Shown in pieces: positions 1 to 7,754 of a stretch of 64,000 nucleotides of DNA. The stretch covers positions 310,001 to 374,000 of the forward strand of contig JAWKZW010000001.1 in NCBI GenBank assembly GCA_041395725.1, written 5' to 3'. Origin of the DNA: Gammaproteobacteria bacterium (GTDB lineage: Bacteria; Pseudomonadota; Gammaproteobacteria; Pseudomonadales; Pseudohongiellaceae). A model generated the notes under the pieces. It did no database searches, was not told where the DNA came from, and saw nothing but the letters and a program-made list of their open reading frames with translations. The stretch's first letter is position 1. The number at the start of each line of letters is the position of its first letter. The position numbers and the translations under genes were made by a program.

Positions 1-1
1 C

Positions 2-1090
2 GGCGGCTGGGAGATTTATCACATGGCCGCCTCCCCCGTAAATCCCGAACGCATCTACGTCTCGCAGACTTCGGACTGGTTCGGTCAGGTAATACAGCGC
101 TCTGACGATGGCGGTCGAACCTGGCAGCAACCCGGGACCTCAGGGGGCAAAACAGCCGATCAGGAACAGCACGAGCCCGTTGCCGAGAGTAACAGGTTTG
201 TCTACGACACATCGGAACAAACCGGCCGACCGCTGACCACCCATCAATGGTATGACGGAACACCCCATCCGTGGGAGTTCAAACGCGTGTGGCACCTGGA
301 ACCCTCACTGACCGAACCCGACACGGTTTACGCAGGCGTTGAGGACGCCGCATTGTTTGTCAGTATTGATGGTGGCGCCAACTGGCAGGAGTTGGCCGGA
401 TTGCGCGGGCACGATACGGGAGAAAACTGGACCCCGGGTGCCGGAGGAATGTGCCTGCACACGATAATGCTGGACCGGAACAATCCGGAGCGGATTTTCG
501 TCGCCATATCCGCCGCTGGAGCATTTCGAAGCGACGACCGGGGCAAGACCTGGAAAACCATTACCAAGGGCCTGGTCTCAAACTATATTCCCGACCCGAC
601 CGCCGAAATTGGACACTGTGTCCACCGCCTGGCCATGCATCCAGCCAAGCCCGAGGTCCTGTTCATGCAGAAGCATTGGGATGTCATGCGCAGCGATGAC
701 AGCGGCGACAACTGGTATGAAATCAGCGGCAACCTGCCGAGCGACTTCGGGTTCCCCATTGCTGTTCATGCCCACGAACCCGGCACCGTCTATGTCATTC
801 CCATCAAGAGTGATTCCGAGCACTATCCGCCAGAAGGAAAATTACGGGTCTATCGCAGTCGCGGCGGCGGCAATGACTGGGAAGCGCTCACCAATGGCCT
901 GCCGCAGAGCAATTGCTACGTCAATGTGCTGCGTGACGCTATGGCAGTGGACACACTGGACGACTGCGGAATTTACTTCGGAACCACCGGGGGTCAGATT
1001 TATTGCTCTGCGGACAGCGGCGACAACTGGGTCGCCATTGCCCAGAACCTCCCCGCTGTGTTGTCTGTAGAGGTTCAGACCCTCATCTAG
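2..1090 (+). CDS. BNR/Asp-box beta-propeller protein (5'-partial)
   Basis: The frame is open from the first bases of the window, so the true start lies upstream and only the C-terminal part (about 360 residues) is seen. Six Asp-box motifs of the S-x-D-x-G-x-x-W type repeat every 50-70 residues (for example SDDGGRTW, SIDGGANW, SDDRGKTW, SDDSGDNW, SADSGDNW), the hallmark of sialidase/VPS10-like propellers. Such repeats fold into propeller blades and do not by themselves indicate sialidase activity; no catalytic Arg/Tyr/Glu set can be identified. The gene is followed after 16 bp by a MoaD/ThiS-like carrier and the two are very likely co-transcribed. Automatic labels such as 'glycosyl hydrolase' or 'exo-alpha-sialidase' would be over-calls. 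Fold is secure, function unknown. Confidence 0.85.
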   Translation, partial: GGWEIYHMAASPVNPERIYVSQTSDWFGQVIQRSDDGGRTWQQPGTSGGKTADQEQHEPVAESNRFVYDTSEQTGRPLTTHQWYDGTPHPWEFKRVWHLEPSLTEPDTVYAGVEDAALFVSIDGGANWQELAGLRGHDTGENWTPGAGGMCLHTIMLDRNNPERIFVAISAAGAFRSDDRGKTWKTITKGLVSNYIPDPTAEIGHCVHRLAMHPAKPEVLFMQKHWDVMRSDDSGDNWYEISGNLPSDFGFPIAVHAHEPGTVYVIPIKSDSEHYPPEGKLRVYRSRGGGNDWEALTNGLPQSNCYVNVLRDAMAVDTLDDCGIYFGTTGGQIYCSADSGDNWVAIAQNLPAVLSVEVQTLI

Positions 1091-1106
1091 AGGGACGGGC
1101 AGCAAC

Positions 1107-1403
1107 ATGATCAAGGTCCTGATACCCTACCAGCTTCAGACCCTCGCCGGTACCGGTTCGGAGTTGCAGCTTGCTGTCCCGCTGCCATGTACGACAAGGG
1201 AACTGATTCTGGCCCTGGAAGCCCACCATCCTGCCTTGCGAGGCGCAATCCTCGACTATGCCAGCGGCCAGCGCCGTCCCAAAATACGCTTCTTCGCCTG
1301 CAAGGAAGATATCTCCCACGACTCCCTGGATACAACCCTGCCGGACGAGGTGATGGCTGGCCGGGAGCCGTTTATCATACTGGGGGCCATCTCTGGCGGT
1401 TGA
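1107..1403 (+). CDS. MoaD/ThiS-family ubiquitin-like sulfur carrier
   Basis: A 98-residue protein ending in the diglycine tail ISGG expected of MoaD/ThiS proteins, whose C-terminal Gly is adenylated and thiocarboxylated by a MoeB/ThiF-type enzyme. The beta-grasp pattern is visible: N-terminal strand MIKVLIPYQL, the region TTRELILALEAHHPALRGAIL, and a final strand PFIILGAISGG. It starts 16 bp after the Asp-box propeller gene and is probably in the same transcript. No molybdopterin or thiamine genes are in the window, so the sulfur acceptor is unknown. Pairing with a propeller protein suggests a dedicated role rather than housekeeping cofactor synthesis; this is inference. Confidence 0.8.
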   Translation: MIKVLIPYQLQTLAGTGSELQLAVPLPCTTRELILALEAHHPALRGAILDYASGQRRPKIRFFACKEDISHDSLDTTLPDEVMAGREPFIILGAISGG

Positions 1404-1541
1404 GCAAGTTGGCGGACGGCAACCTGAGAAGGCTGGAGAATTGAGAAAGTCGGGGCTTATCGGCTATTGAGACCACCACGACCCCTTTGGTGTTGCCCGC
1501 TGCAATCCTCTTACTGACCGGGCATACCGGCTGCCGGAAAA

Positions 1542-2222
1542 TCAGGGAACCTTTTTCCTGTTTTCGTAACTGGGGCGCGTCGCCTCGTGGACAATAACCG
1601 TCTTTTTACCTTCGACAGTAATCAGCCCCTGCTCCTCCAGACTGGTGAGTATCCGTCCTGCCATCTCCCTGGAACAGCTCACCATCCGACCCAGTTCCTG
1701 ACGGGTCACCTGTATCTGCATGCCATCGGGATGGGTCATGGCGTCCGGCTGCTCACATAAGTCCAGCAAGGTTCTGGCGATGCGGCCCGCCACATCGTAG
1801 AACGCCAGCAAGCCCGCCTTGCGACTGGTACGCAACAGACGATCGCTGAGCTGTGACCCGATGGCAACCAGCAGGTTGGTGGCCGATTCCCGATCGGCTT
1901 CCTGCATGAACTGACTGATCTTTGCGTGACTGATCGCGGCCAGCGTTGTTTCTGTGCGGGTCCTGATCAGCACGTTGCGCGTGGACTGGTCTATGAACAG
2001 CCCCATCTCACCGAGAAACTCACCGGCATTGAGATAGGCCAGTATCAGCTCGCGGCCGTCCTCATCCTCCAGGCAGACCACCAGGGAGCCACTGACAATG
2101 TAGTACAGCGTATCAGCCGGGTCGCCAGGTGAAATCAGGTGGGTATTCTTCCCATAGCTTTTGCGGTCGCAACTGGCGAGAAACTGCTGCAATTTGTCGT
2201 TACTGGTGCGAAAAGTAGCCAT
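1542..2222 (-). CDS. crp: Crp/Vfr-type cAMP-responsive transcription regulator
   Basis: A 226-residue Crp-Fnr protein. The N-terminal cyclic-nucleotide-binding domain contains GEFLGEMGLF followed by an Arg, matching the phosphate-binding cassette of E. coli CRP (E72, R82), although the CRP Ser83 position appears to be Asn. The C-helix keeps RTSRK, matching the Thr127-Ser128 pair that contacts cAMP. The helix-turn-helix reads VTRQELGRMVSCSREMAGRIL, retaining the Arg-Glu-Arg residues that read TGTGA half-sites. It is much closer to Crp/Vfr than to Fnr, since no N-terminal cysteine cluster is present. It stands alone between convergent MoaD and the efflux operon. A perfect CRP-type palindrome occurs at 36484. 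Orthology to Vfr is likely; the S83N change could alter cAMP affinity. Confidence 0.85.
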   Translation of the reverse strand: MATFRTSNDKLQQFLASCDRKSYGKNTHLISPGDPADTLYYIVSGSLVVCLEDEDGRELILAYLNAGEFLGEMGLFIDQSTRNVLIRTRTETTLAAISHAKISQFMQEADRESATNLLVAIGSQLSDRLLRTSRKAGLLAFYDVAGRIARTLLDLCEQPDAMTHPDGMQIQVTRQELGRMVSCSREMAGRILTSLEEQGLITVEGKKTVIVHEATRPSYENRKKVP

Positions 2223-2427
2223 ATGACTGAAGCTCTGCGATTTTCCGGCCCAGCTGCACTGGCCCGGGGCGCCTGATTGATAGGGATACTACCTATATCA
2301 GGGAAGCCGCCGTAAAAGTTTAGCAAAACCATCATGGCTTTCATTAGGACCCGCGGCCGCTGTCGACCAGTTTCCGCGACACGCCAGCGTATCTGTGAAG
2401 AGAGGTGCCGGCACTCGGGCGATGTCG

Positions 2428-3639
2428 TCAGACTGAGCGGGTGGCAAGCGCCGGCGGTATTCTGGAGGCACCCCTTGAGGGGCCCAGCACCGCCAGAAAT
2501 CCAACCAGAATCAGTGTCAGCATGCCCAGCGGAATGTAATACCAGTCTATCCTCGGCATATTGAACGCCTGCACCAGGAAGATATTGAATCCCGTGGTTA
2601 ACAGCGCACCCAGCGTGACTCCAACAACGGAAATAATCAGATTTTCCGTGACGAAGTAGCGGATGATTTCCAGCTGTGTGGCACCCAGCGCTCGGCGCGT
2701 GCCGATCTGCTTGCGGCGCCGGTTGATACCAAAGACCGCCAGCCCGACGATACCCATCGACGTGATGAATACCAGGGTACCGATAACCACCTGCAAAATT
2801 CGCGACATGGAGCTGTCCAGCCGGTAGCTTTCTTCACGGGTCTCCTGCAGGGATCTCACCGACATGATGATCCGCGCGGGATTGCTGTCGGCGAGCAGCT
2901 CCTCTGCCCGCAGCATCATGGCATTGACCTGGCCTGGTTCCGTGCGCACCAGGTAGAGCGACTGACCATCCACTATGTTGGCAGGTACCAGCATGGATTG
3001 CTCGACGAAGGCAGACTGGACCCAGGGAGCCTGCAGCTGATCCACTAAGCCGACAACCTGTATCGGGTCATCGCTGCCAGTGTAAAATATTTCACCCACA
3101 GACTCCGTACCTTGGCCTGGAAACAGCGCTTCCGCCAGGGCTGATGTGATGATGGCCCGCTCTGGCGAAGACGAATTAGGCCAATCAATCTGGCGCACAT
3201 CGGTACTGTTGAAGTTCTGGCCCGCAATCAGCTCAAGCCCCATGGTTGCCAGAGCATGCTCGTCGACGCGATACAGAGCCGCTTCGCTATAAGGACTGGC
3301 CGGGTCCGGTACCAGACGGGCACCCGTTGAAGAGCCGCTGCCACTCAGCGGTATGGCATTAATGACCGTCATGTCCACAATTCCAGGCAGGGATTCCAGC
3401 AGGGCACGGTCCTCGACGATTGCTGCTTCCTCGCTGAAGCCATCCTGAAAGCCAACACTGCGCAGATAAAAAAGGCTCGCCTCATCGAGGCCACTGGGCC
3501 TTGCCATGAGACTGGATCGTTCGTTAATGATATAGATCGCGTTGACTACCACCGTCATGGTAAAGGCAATCTGCAGAGCTATCAGGCAGACGCCGATCTT
3601 GTTGCGCAGCATGGCGCGAAATATTGGTCCAATTTCCAT
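2428..3639 (-). CDS. MacB/FtsX-type ABC transporter permease (second of two)
   Basis: A 403-residue FtsX-like permease: one N-terminal membrane segment (residues about 10-30), a periplasmic MacB-PCD-like domain of roughly 220 residues, and three C-terminal membrane segments around VVIGTLVFITSMGIVGLAVF, the ISVVGVTLGALL stretch and the LGMLTLILVGFLAVLGP stretch. RRKQIGTRRALGAT after the second membrane segment is the usual FtsX signature. It is the last gene of a four-gene minus-strand operon with adaptor, ATPase and another permease. Its start codon overlaps a 17-bp tandem duplication (3638-3671), so spacing to the ribosome-binding GGCGGG is repeated. Substrate unknown; antimicrobial peptide, lipid or macrolide export are the family options. 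Confidence 0.88.
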   Translation of the reverse strand: MEIGPIFRAMLRNKIGVCLIALQIAFTMTVVVNAIYIINERSSLMARPSGLDEASLFYLRSVGFQDGFSEEAAIVEDRALLESLPGIVDMTVINAIPLSGSGSSTGARLVPDPASPYSEAALYRVDEHALATMGLELIAGQNFNSTDVRQIDWPNSSSPERAIITSALAEALFPGQGTESVGEIFYTGSDDPIQVVGLVDQLQAPWVQSAFVEQSMLVPANIVDGQSLYLVRTEPGQVNAMMLRAEELLADSNPARIIMSVRSLQETREESYRLDSSMSRILQVVIGTLVFITSMGIVGLAVFGINRRRKQIGTRRALGATQLEIIRYFVTENLIISVVGVTLGALLTTGFNIFLVQAFNMPRIDWYYIPLGMLTLILVGFLAVLGPSRGASRIPPALATRSV

Positions 3640-3671
3640 TACATTACCCGCCTGATTACATTACCCGCCTG
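3638..3671. repeat. Perfect 17-bp tandem duplication at a translation start
   Basis: The unit ATTACATTACCCGCCTG occurs twice head to tail (3638-3654 and 3655-3671). On the minus strand it supplies GGCGGG followed by TAATG, so the translation-start region of the downstream permease is duplicated; the two copies lie in the 100-bp gap between the two permease genes. Confidence 0.9.
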
Positions 3672-3739
3672 TAGGTACCGTCGCGATTTAATCGATTATG
3701 TGTCTGTCGCTGCCAGACGCCCGGTTTCCACCTGCCGCC

Positions 3740-5041
3740 TCATTGGGTTTTCAGGTGGATGGAGGGACTGATCCGACAGGCTCGCCAGATGGGATACATC
3801 CCCGCCACGATGGTCGAGACTATCGCCAGCACGATGGTGACGCCCACTACCGTGCCGTTGAGCTGAATCCAGTCTGTTACCAGCAGGTCTCCCAGCATGG
3901 TCTTGATACCTCGCAGCCCCAGCGCCGCGACCCCCAATCCCAACAGGCCGCCCAGCAACCCGATAAAGCCTGCCTCGATCACGTGTTGTATAAAGAGAGA
4001 GATTTTGTCTGCACCAAGAGCCTGTCTGACACCGATCTCACCAGACTTGCTGAGAAACTTGGACAACAGCAACCCGATGGTATTCAACAAACATACCGCC
4101 AGCAGCATTGCCGCCAGGGCCGACAGAATCTGCGTTTCGGCAGGCAGGACCTCCTGCAGGAGCAGCCATTCATTAACGTTGAACAGATTGTTGTTCAACG
4201 GCCTGGCAAAACGCCCCAGCTGCTTCTGATCCCGCACATAGTTGTCGAGATAATCCTGCATGCCGGCTCGCTCACTGTCGTTTTCCAGCTCCACCCAATA
4301 CTGAAGCCAGACACATTCAGAGTTCAGAAACGCCTGTATCCCATCGCCGCCCAGGGGCTTCCAGCAGCTGGTGTTGCCGGAGCGCTGCATTTCCAGGTTG
4401 ACTATATGCCCCCAGGGAATATACAGCTCCTCAGAAGGGTCAAATGGCCCATTGTTAACATCATAGAATTTAGGCATCGGCGCCCACTCATCCAGCACCC
4501 CGACAACCTGAAAGTTATAGCCGTGCAGAACCAATGTCTCTCCCACTGAGTTAGCCCCGCCGAACAGCCGTTCATTGAGCTCTCTGGACAGCACGGTAAC
4601 CTGCTGCAGCTCCGAATCGGCACTGCGGCTCCAGCCGCTGCCATAGAGGAACGGCACATTGAACATAGGGAAAAAGTCCGCATAGCTGCCGCGCCCGGTT
4701 ACAGAGAAGGGGCGGATCTCACCTTCCGGTTCAATCACAGCCACGAATTTGGAACTGACCGTCCTGGGATACGGCAGTTCGGCGTTACTCAGCGCCATGG
4801 CATCCAGATAGGTCAACTGCTCTGGTGGATCCGACTCGATGTCGGGATTGCCGCTGTCCAGCTGGACATGATAGAGCTGGCTGCTTTTCTGCGGAATGGG
4901 ATCGCCCCCCATCACGTAATTGAGAGTGAAAACCACCATATAGGCACCGACACCTATCGCCACCGCCAGCACCATTAAAGTACTGAGAATCGGGTTGCGC
5001 CGGTAGCTCAAGGCGCCAAGTCGCAGATAATAGAAAAACAT
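3740..5041 (-). CDS. MacB/FtsX-type ABC transporter permease (first of two)
   Basis: A permease of about 433 residues from the ATG at 5041 (MFFYYLRLGALSYRRNP), preceded by a strong GGGAGG ribosome-binding site. The frame is open further upstream, but that extension would overlap the ATPase gene. Topology is FtsX-like: one N-terminal membrane helix (LMVLAVAIGVGAYMVVF), a large periplasmic domain, then three C-terminal helices, with GEIGVRQALGADK as the cytoplasmic signature. It starts 22 bp after the ATPase stop codon. With its sister permease it probably forms a heterodimeric MacB-like channel, unlike E. coli MacB where permease and ATPase are fused. Confidence 0.9.
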   Translation of the reverse strand: MFFYYLRLGALSYRRNPILSTLMVLAVAIGVGAYMVVFTLNYVMGGDPIPQKSSQLYHVQLDSGNPDIESDPPEQLTYLDAMALSNAELPYPRTVSSKFVAVIEPEGEIRPFSVTGRGSYADFFPMFNVPFLYGSGWSRSADSELQQVTVLSRELNERLFGGANSVGETLVLHGYNFQVVGVLDEWAPMPKFYDVNNGPFDPSEELYIPWGHIVNLEMQRSGNTSCWKPLGGDGIQAFLNSECVWLQYWVELENDSERAGMQDYLDNYVRDQKQLGRFARPLNNNLFNVNEWLLLQEVLPAETQILSALAAMLLAVCLLNTIGLLLSKFLSKSGEIGVRQALGADKISLFIQHVIEAGFIGLLGGLLGLGVAALGLRGIKTMLGDLLVTDWIQLNGTVVGVTIVLAIVSTIVAGMYPIWRACRISPSIHLKTQ

Positions 5042-5063
5042 CACAAGAATCCTCCCGCCAGAT

Positions 5064-5795
5064 TCAGATTGTAGCTGTCGCCGGCTCGCCGGCAGGCTGT
5101 ACTGGCTCGCGGGCTCCACCCGATACCCGCTCGATGGTCTGAATCCGACCATCCAGGATTCTTACGTTACGTCGCGCCCGACTCGCCAGGGAATCGTCGT
5201 GGGTAACCATGATGATGGTCGTTCCCTTGTCATTAACCTGCTCCAGCAATTCCATGACCCCCGCTGCCGTGTGGGAATCCAGGTTGCCGGTAGGTTCATC
5301 TGCCAGCAGGAAACGGGGTTCACCCACCAGTGCCCGGGCAATGGCAACCCGCTGCTGCTGTCCTCCTGACAACTGGGAGGGAATATGCTTCTTGCGGGAC
5401 AGCAACCCCACCGAGTCCAGCATCTGTTCAATGCGCTCCCGCCGTTCGGAAGCCGGCATGCCACGGTAACGAAGCGGCACATCCACATTGTCGAACAGAT
5501 TCAGATCCGGCATCAGGTTGAAACTTTGAAAAATGAAGCCGATTTTTCTATTGCGCAGCCGGGCACGCTGCCTGTCGCCAAGCTCTGCCACGTCCTGACC
5601 GTCCAGCAGATAGGTCCCCGACGAATAGGTTTCCAATAATCCGGCTATATTGAGAAAGGTGGTCTTTCCGCAACCCGACGGACCGGTGACCGTAACGAAT
5701 TCACCTTCCTTCACTTCCAGACAGAAATCCGACAGCGCCCGGGTCTCAACCAGCTCGGTGCGGTATAACTTGCTCACATCCTGCATTTTCAACAT
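5064..5795 (-). CDS. ABC transporter ATP-binding protein, MacB/LolD type
   Basis: A 243-residue ABC ATPase with Walker A GPSGCGKT at residues 38-45, signature LSGGQ at 142-146, and Walker B running into ADEPTGNLD at about 165-173, the last being characteristic of the LolD/MacB/FtsE subgroup. It would energise the two separately encoded FtsX-type permeases. It lies 36 bp downstream of the membrane-fusion protein gene and 22 bp upstream of the first permease, so a single transcript is expected. The C-terminal 15-20 residues (VSGGAREPVQPAGEP) extend beyond the usual fold and look unstructured. Confidence 0.95.
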   Translation of the reverse strand: MLKMQDVSKLYRTELVETRALSDFCLEVKEGEFVTVTGPSGCGKTTFLNIAGLLETYSSGTYLLDGQDVAELGDRQRARLRNRKIGFIFQSFNLMPDLNLFDNVDVPLRYRGMPASERRERIEQMLDSVGLLSRKKHIPSQLSGGQQQRVAIARALVGEPRFLLADEPTGNLDSHTAAGVMELLEQVNDKGTTIIMVTHDDSLASRARRNVRILDGRIQTIERVSGGAREPVQPAGEPATATI

Positions 5796-5832
5796 GTACG
5801 TTTCTCCCTGGGCAGCCCTGGGTCGAGTTGCC

Positions 5833-7119
5833 TCAATTATTAATCAGTACCGACTCGACGCCATCAAAGATCTCGGTGCTGGAAATCACGATCTGCTCAC
5901 CTGGCTGCAGTCCGTCCAGTATTTCAACATTGCCCAGACTGGTAGCTCCGATCACGATCGGCCGTCGCGTGGCAATGCCGTCTTCGACCACATACGCAAC
6001 ACGCCCGTTGCCGCTGTCAATAAACTGGCCACGCTGCACCATGATCACCGCGAATTTTTCCTCCAGCAGAATACGGGTCGTCAGACGCTGGTTCTGGCGC
6101 AGGCCGGCCGGCGGGGCGGCGGAAAAACGCACCCGGCCGGTGACCTGGTTGTCGATGATCTCCGGAGACACGGCAACCAGAGTGGCCTGGTGTATTTCAT
6201 TGCCGGCGCGCACCTCCGCCTGCATCCCAAGAGCCAGGTCATCGGCGTAGCTTTCCGGTACCAGTATCTCCACCTCGAAGGCCGACAGATCGACAACGCT
6301 CAACACCGGCTGGTTGCGAGACACATTAGTTTTCTGATCCACCAGCAGATTACCCACGATGCCACTCACCGGCGAGGTGATCACCAGCTCGTTAACCTGT
6401 CTGACCAAATCTTCCACCAGCAACTGTTGCTGCTCCACCGCCAGCTGCCGGGTCTGCAGTTCGAAATCCAGGCGCTCGTTATCCAGTTCCCGGTCCATCA
6501 GCGAGTGTCGGTGTAACAGCTCTGCCGTCTCGAGATCGTCACGGGCTTTTTCGTAATCCACTTCGGTAATAGCGCCCTGCTCGTAGGCTCGCTCCGCACG
6601 GGTCAGCTCCCGCCGTGCGGCCTTCAGGTCGATGGCCGCGGAATCCTGGGACTTCTGATTTTCCAGCTGCTGCTGGCGAATTGAGATGCGCTGCCGCTGC
6701 AATTCGATCTCCAGTGAGGACAAACGCGAGCGTTCCTGCAGCAGGCGATTATCCAGCTCCGGGCTGTCGATCCGCGCCAGCACCTGCTCACTATGGACAG
6801 AATCACCGGATTCGACTTCAAAGGTGATAGTGCCGGCCTGGGTGGCGTAGAGAGTGGGGCTGACCGCGGCAACAACCCGCCCCTGCACCGACACATCGCG
6901 GACAAAGTCACCGCGCCGGACCTCGGCCAGACGCAGTCGATCGGCATCGACGGATACCTGGGCCAGCATCCAGCGCTGGACAACGGGAAAGGCAATCCAG
7001 GCCACCAGCAGCAGCCCCAGAACGAGCAATGCCATGACGGTTATTAGACGGCCCAGCGGTTTCGATTCCAGTACGACGTCCTGCCCGGAGGTATCTGAAA
7101 TTGTAGTCTTCAGGTTCAT
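5833..7119 (-). CDS. Periplasmic adaptor (HlyD/MacA-like membrane fusion protein)
   Basis: A 428-residue adaptor: N-terminal membrane anchor (LITVMALLVLGLLLVAWIAF, residues about 24-43), a lipoyl/barrel-sandwich half (SPTLYATQAGTITFEVESGDSV), a long coiled-coil hairpin rich in Gln/Leu/Arg (residues about 125-230), the second lipoyl half (SPVSGIVGNLLVDQKTNV), and beta-barrel and membrane-proximal domains. It is the first gene of the operon with a good AGGAAG site just before the ATG. It would link the ABC pump to an outer-membrane TolC-like duct; no TolC homologue is in the window, so a chromosomal one elsewhere is presumed. Confidence 0.92.
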   Translation of the reverse strand: MNLKTTISDTSGQDVVLESKPLGRLITVMALLVLGLLLVAWIAFPVVQRWMLAQVSVDADRLRLAEVRRGDFVRDVSVQGRVVAAVSPTLYATQAGTITFEVESGDSVHSEQVLARIDSPELDNRLLQERSRLSSLEIELQRQRISIRQQQLENQKSQDSAAIDLKAARRELTRAERAYEQGAITEVDYEKARDDLETAELLHRHSLMDRELDNERLDFELQTRQLAVEQQQLLVEDLVRQVNELVITSPVSGIVGNLLVDQKTNVSRNQPVLSVVDLSAFEVEILVPESYADDLALGMQAEVRAGNEIHQATLVAVSPEIIDNQVTGRVRFSAAPPAGLRQNQRLTTRILLEEKFAVIMVQRGQFIDSGNGRVAYVVEDGIATRRPIVIGATSLGNVEILDGLQPGEQIVISSTEIFDGVESVLINN

Positions 7120-7754
7120 TTGCTTCCTGCTTTTGCTTTTTCGTTCTTGCTATTTGCTTTTGGTTCTTGTTTCCTGGGTTATACCTGATGGATATTCTTT
7201 GTCGTTATCGATTTCACTATCGTGTTCCTTCCTGGCCCGAAAGCAGGTCACCACCTGAAAATCGAGTCTCCATTACTATTAGAGGTAACAAAACACTAAA
7301 TGGTTACAGATTTCTGCGGCCTGCGCATAATCAGCAATCATTGCGGCGGCGAATAGCTGTTTGCTTGGGCATAGGCGAAACAAGTCAGCCACAGTCTCAG
7401 TCTGTCACAGCCGCTTTTTTAGTTTAGCAAGATCGGTGCCATCTACAGGTTTAGTCTTTTTATCAGCTTGTTATATAACCTCTCTAGGATTCGGGGAGCC
7501 CTGACTGTGGTGAACTCCACGAACTTCTGGCGACAATAACCAGTAGAAAAAGCCGGGTGAATATCAGAGCTCTCCAATTGTGCGCGGACCCAACCAGGTC
7601 GGCGGGAAAGTAGTGACAAGGTCAGGATAGCGACTCTGCCCATTCAAGTAGTTAACGCCGACTGCCGTACTACTACTGTATGTACGTTGCTTTGGCACAA
7701 CCCGTTAGCAGGATTTAAGACTAACACCGAGCCCGATTAACCCAGTGTCAATGG
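7120..7754. other. Intergenic region with T-rich short repeats
   Basis: 635 bp between divergently transcribed genes. Next to the adaptor gene there are two degenerate copies of a TTTGCTTTT-GTTCTTG unit (about 7133-7153 and 7153-7172), giving the mRNA an A-rich leader. The promoters of the minus-strand efflux operon and of the plus-strand FliK-like gene should lie here. Short open frames exist but have no ribosome-binding site or recognisable product, and I see no RNA gene. Confidence 0.5.

Noticed and set aside
3698..4549. Long plus-strand open frame (283 codons) antisense to the first permease
   Set aside because: Lies opposite a well-supported permease gene, no ribosome-binding site, composition typical of antisense frames in GC-rich DNA.
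5650..6516. 288-codon plus-strand frame antisense to the ATPase/adaptor junction
   Set aside because: Complement of two clear family genes; no domain or start signal.
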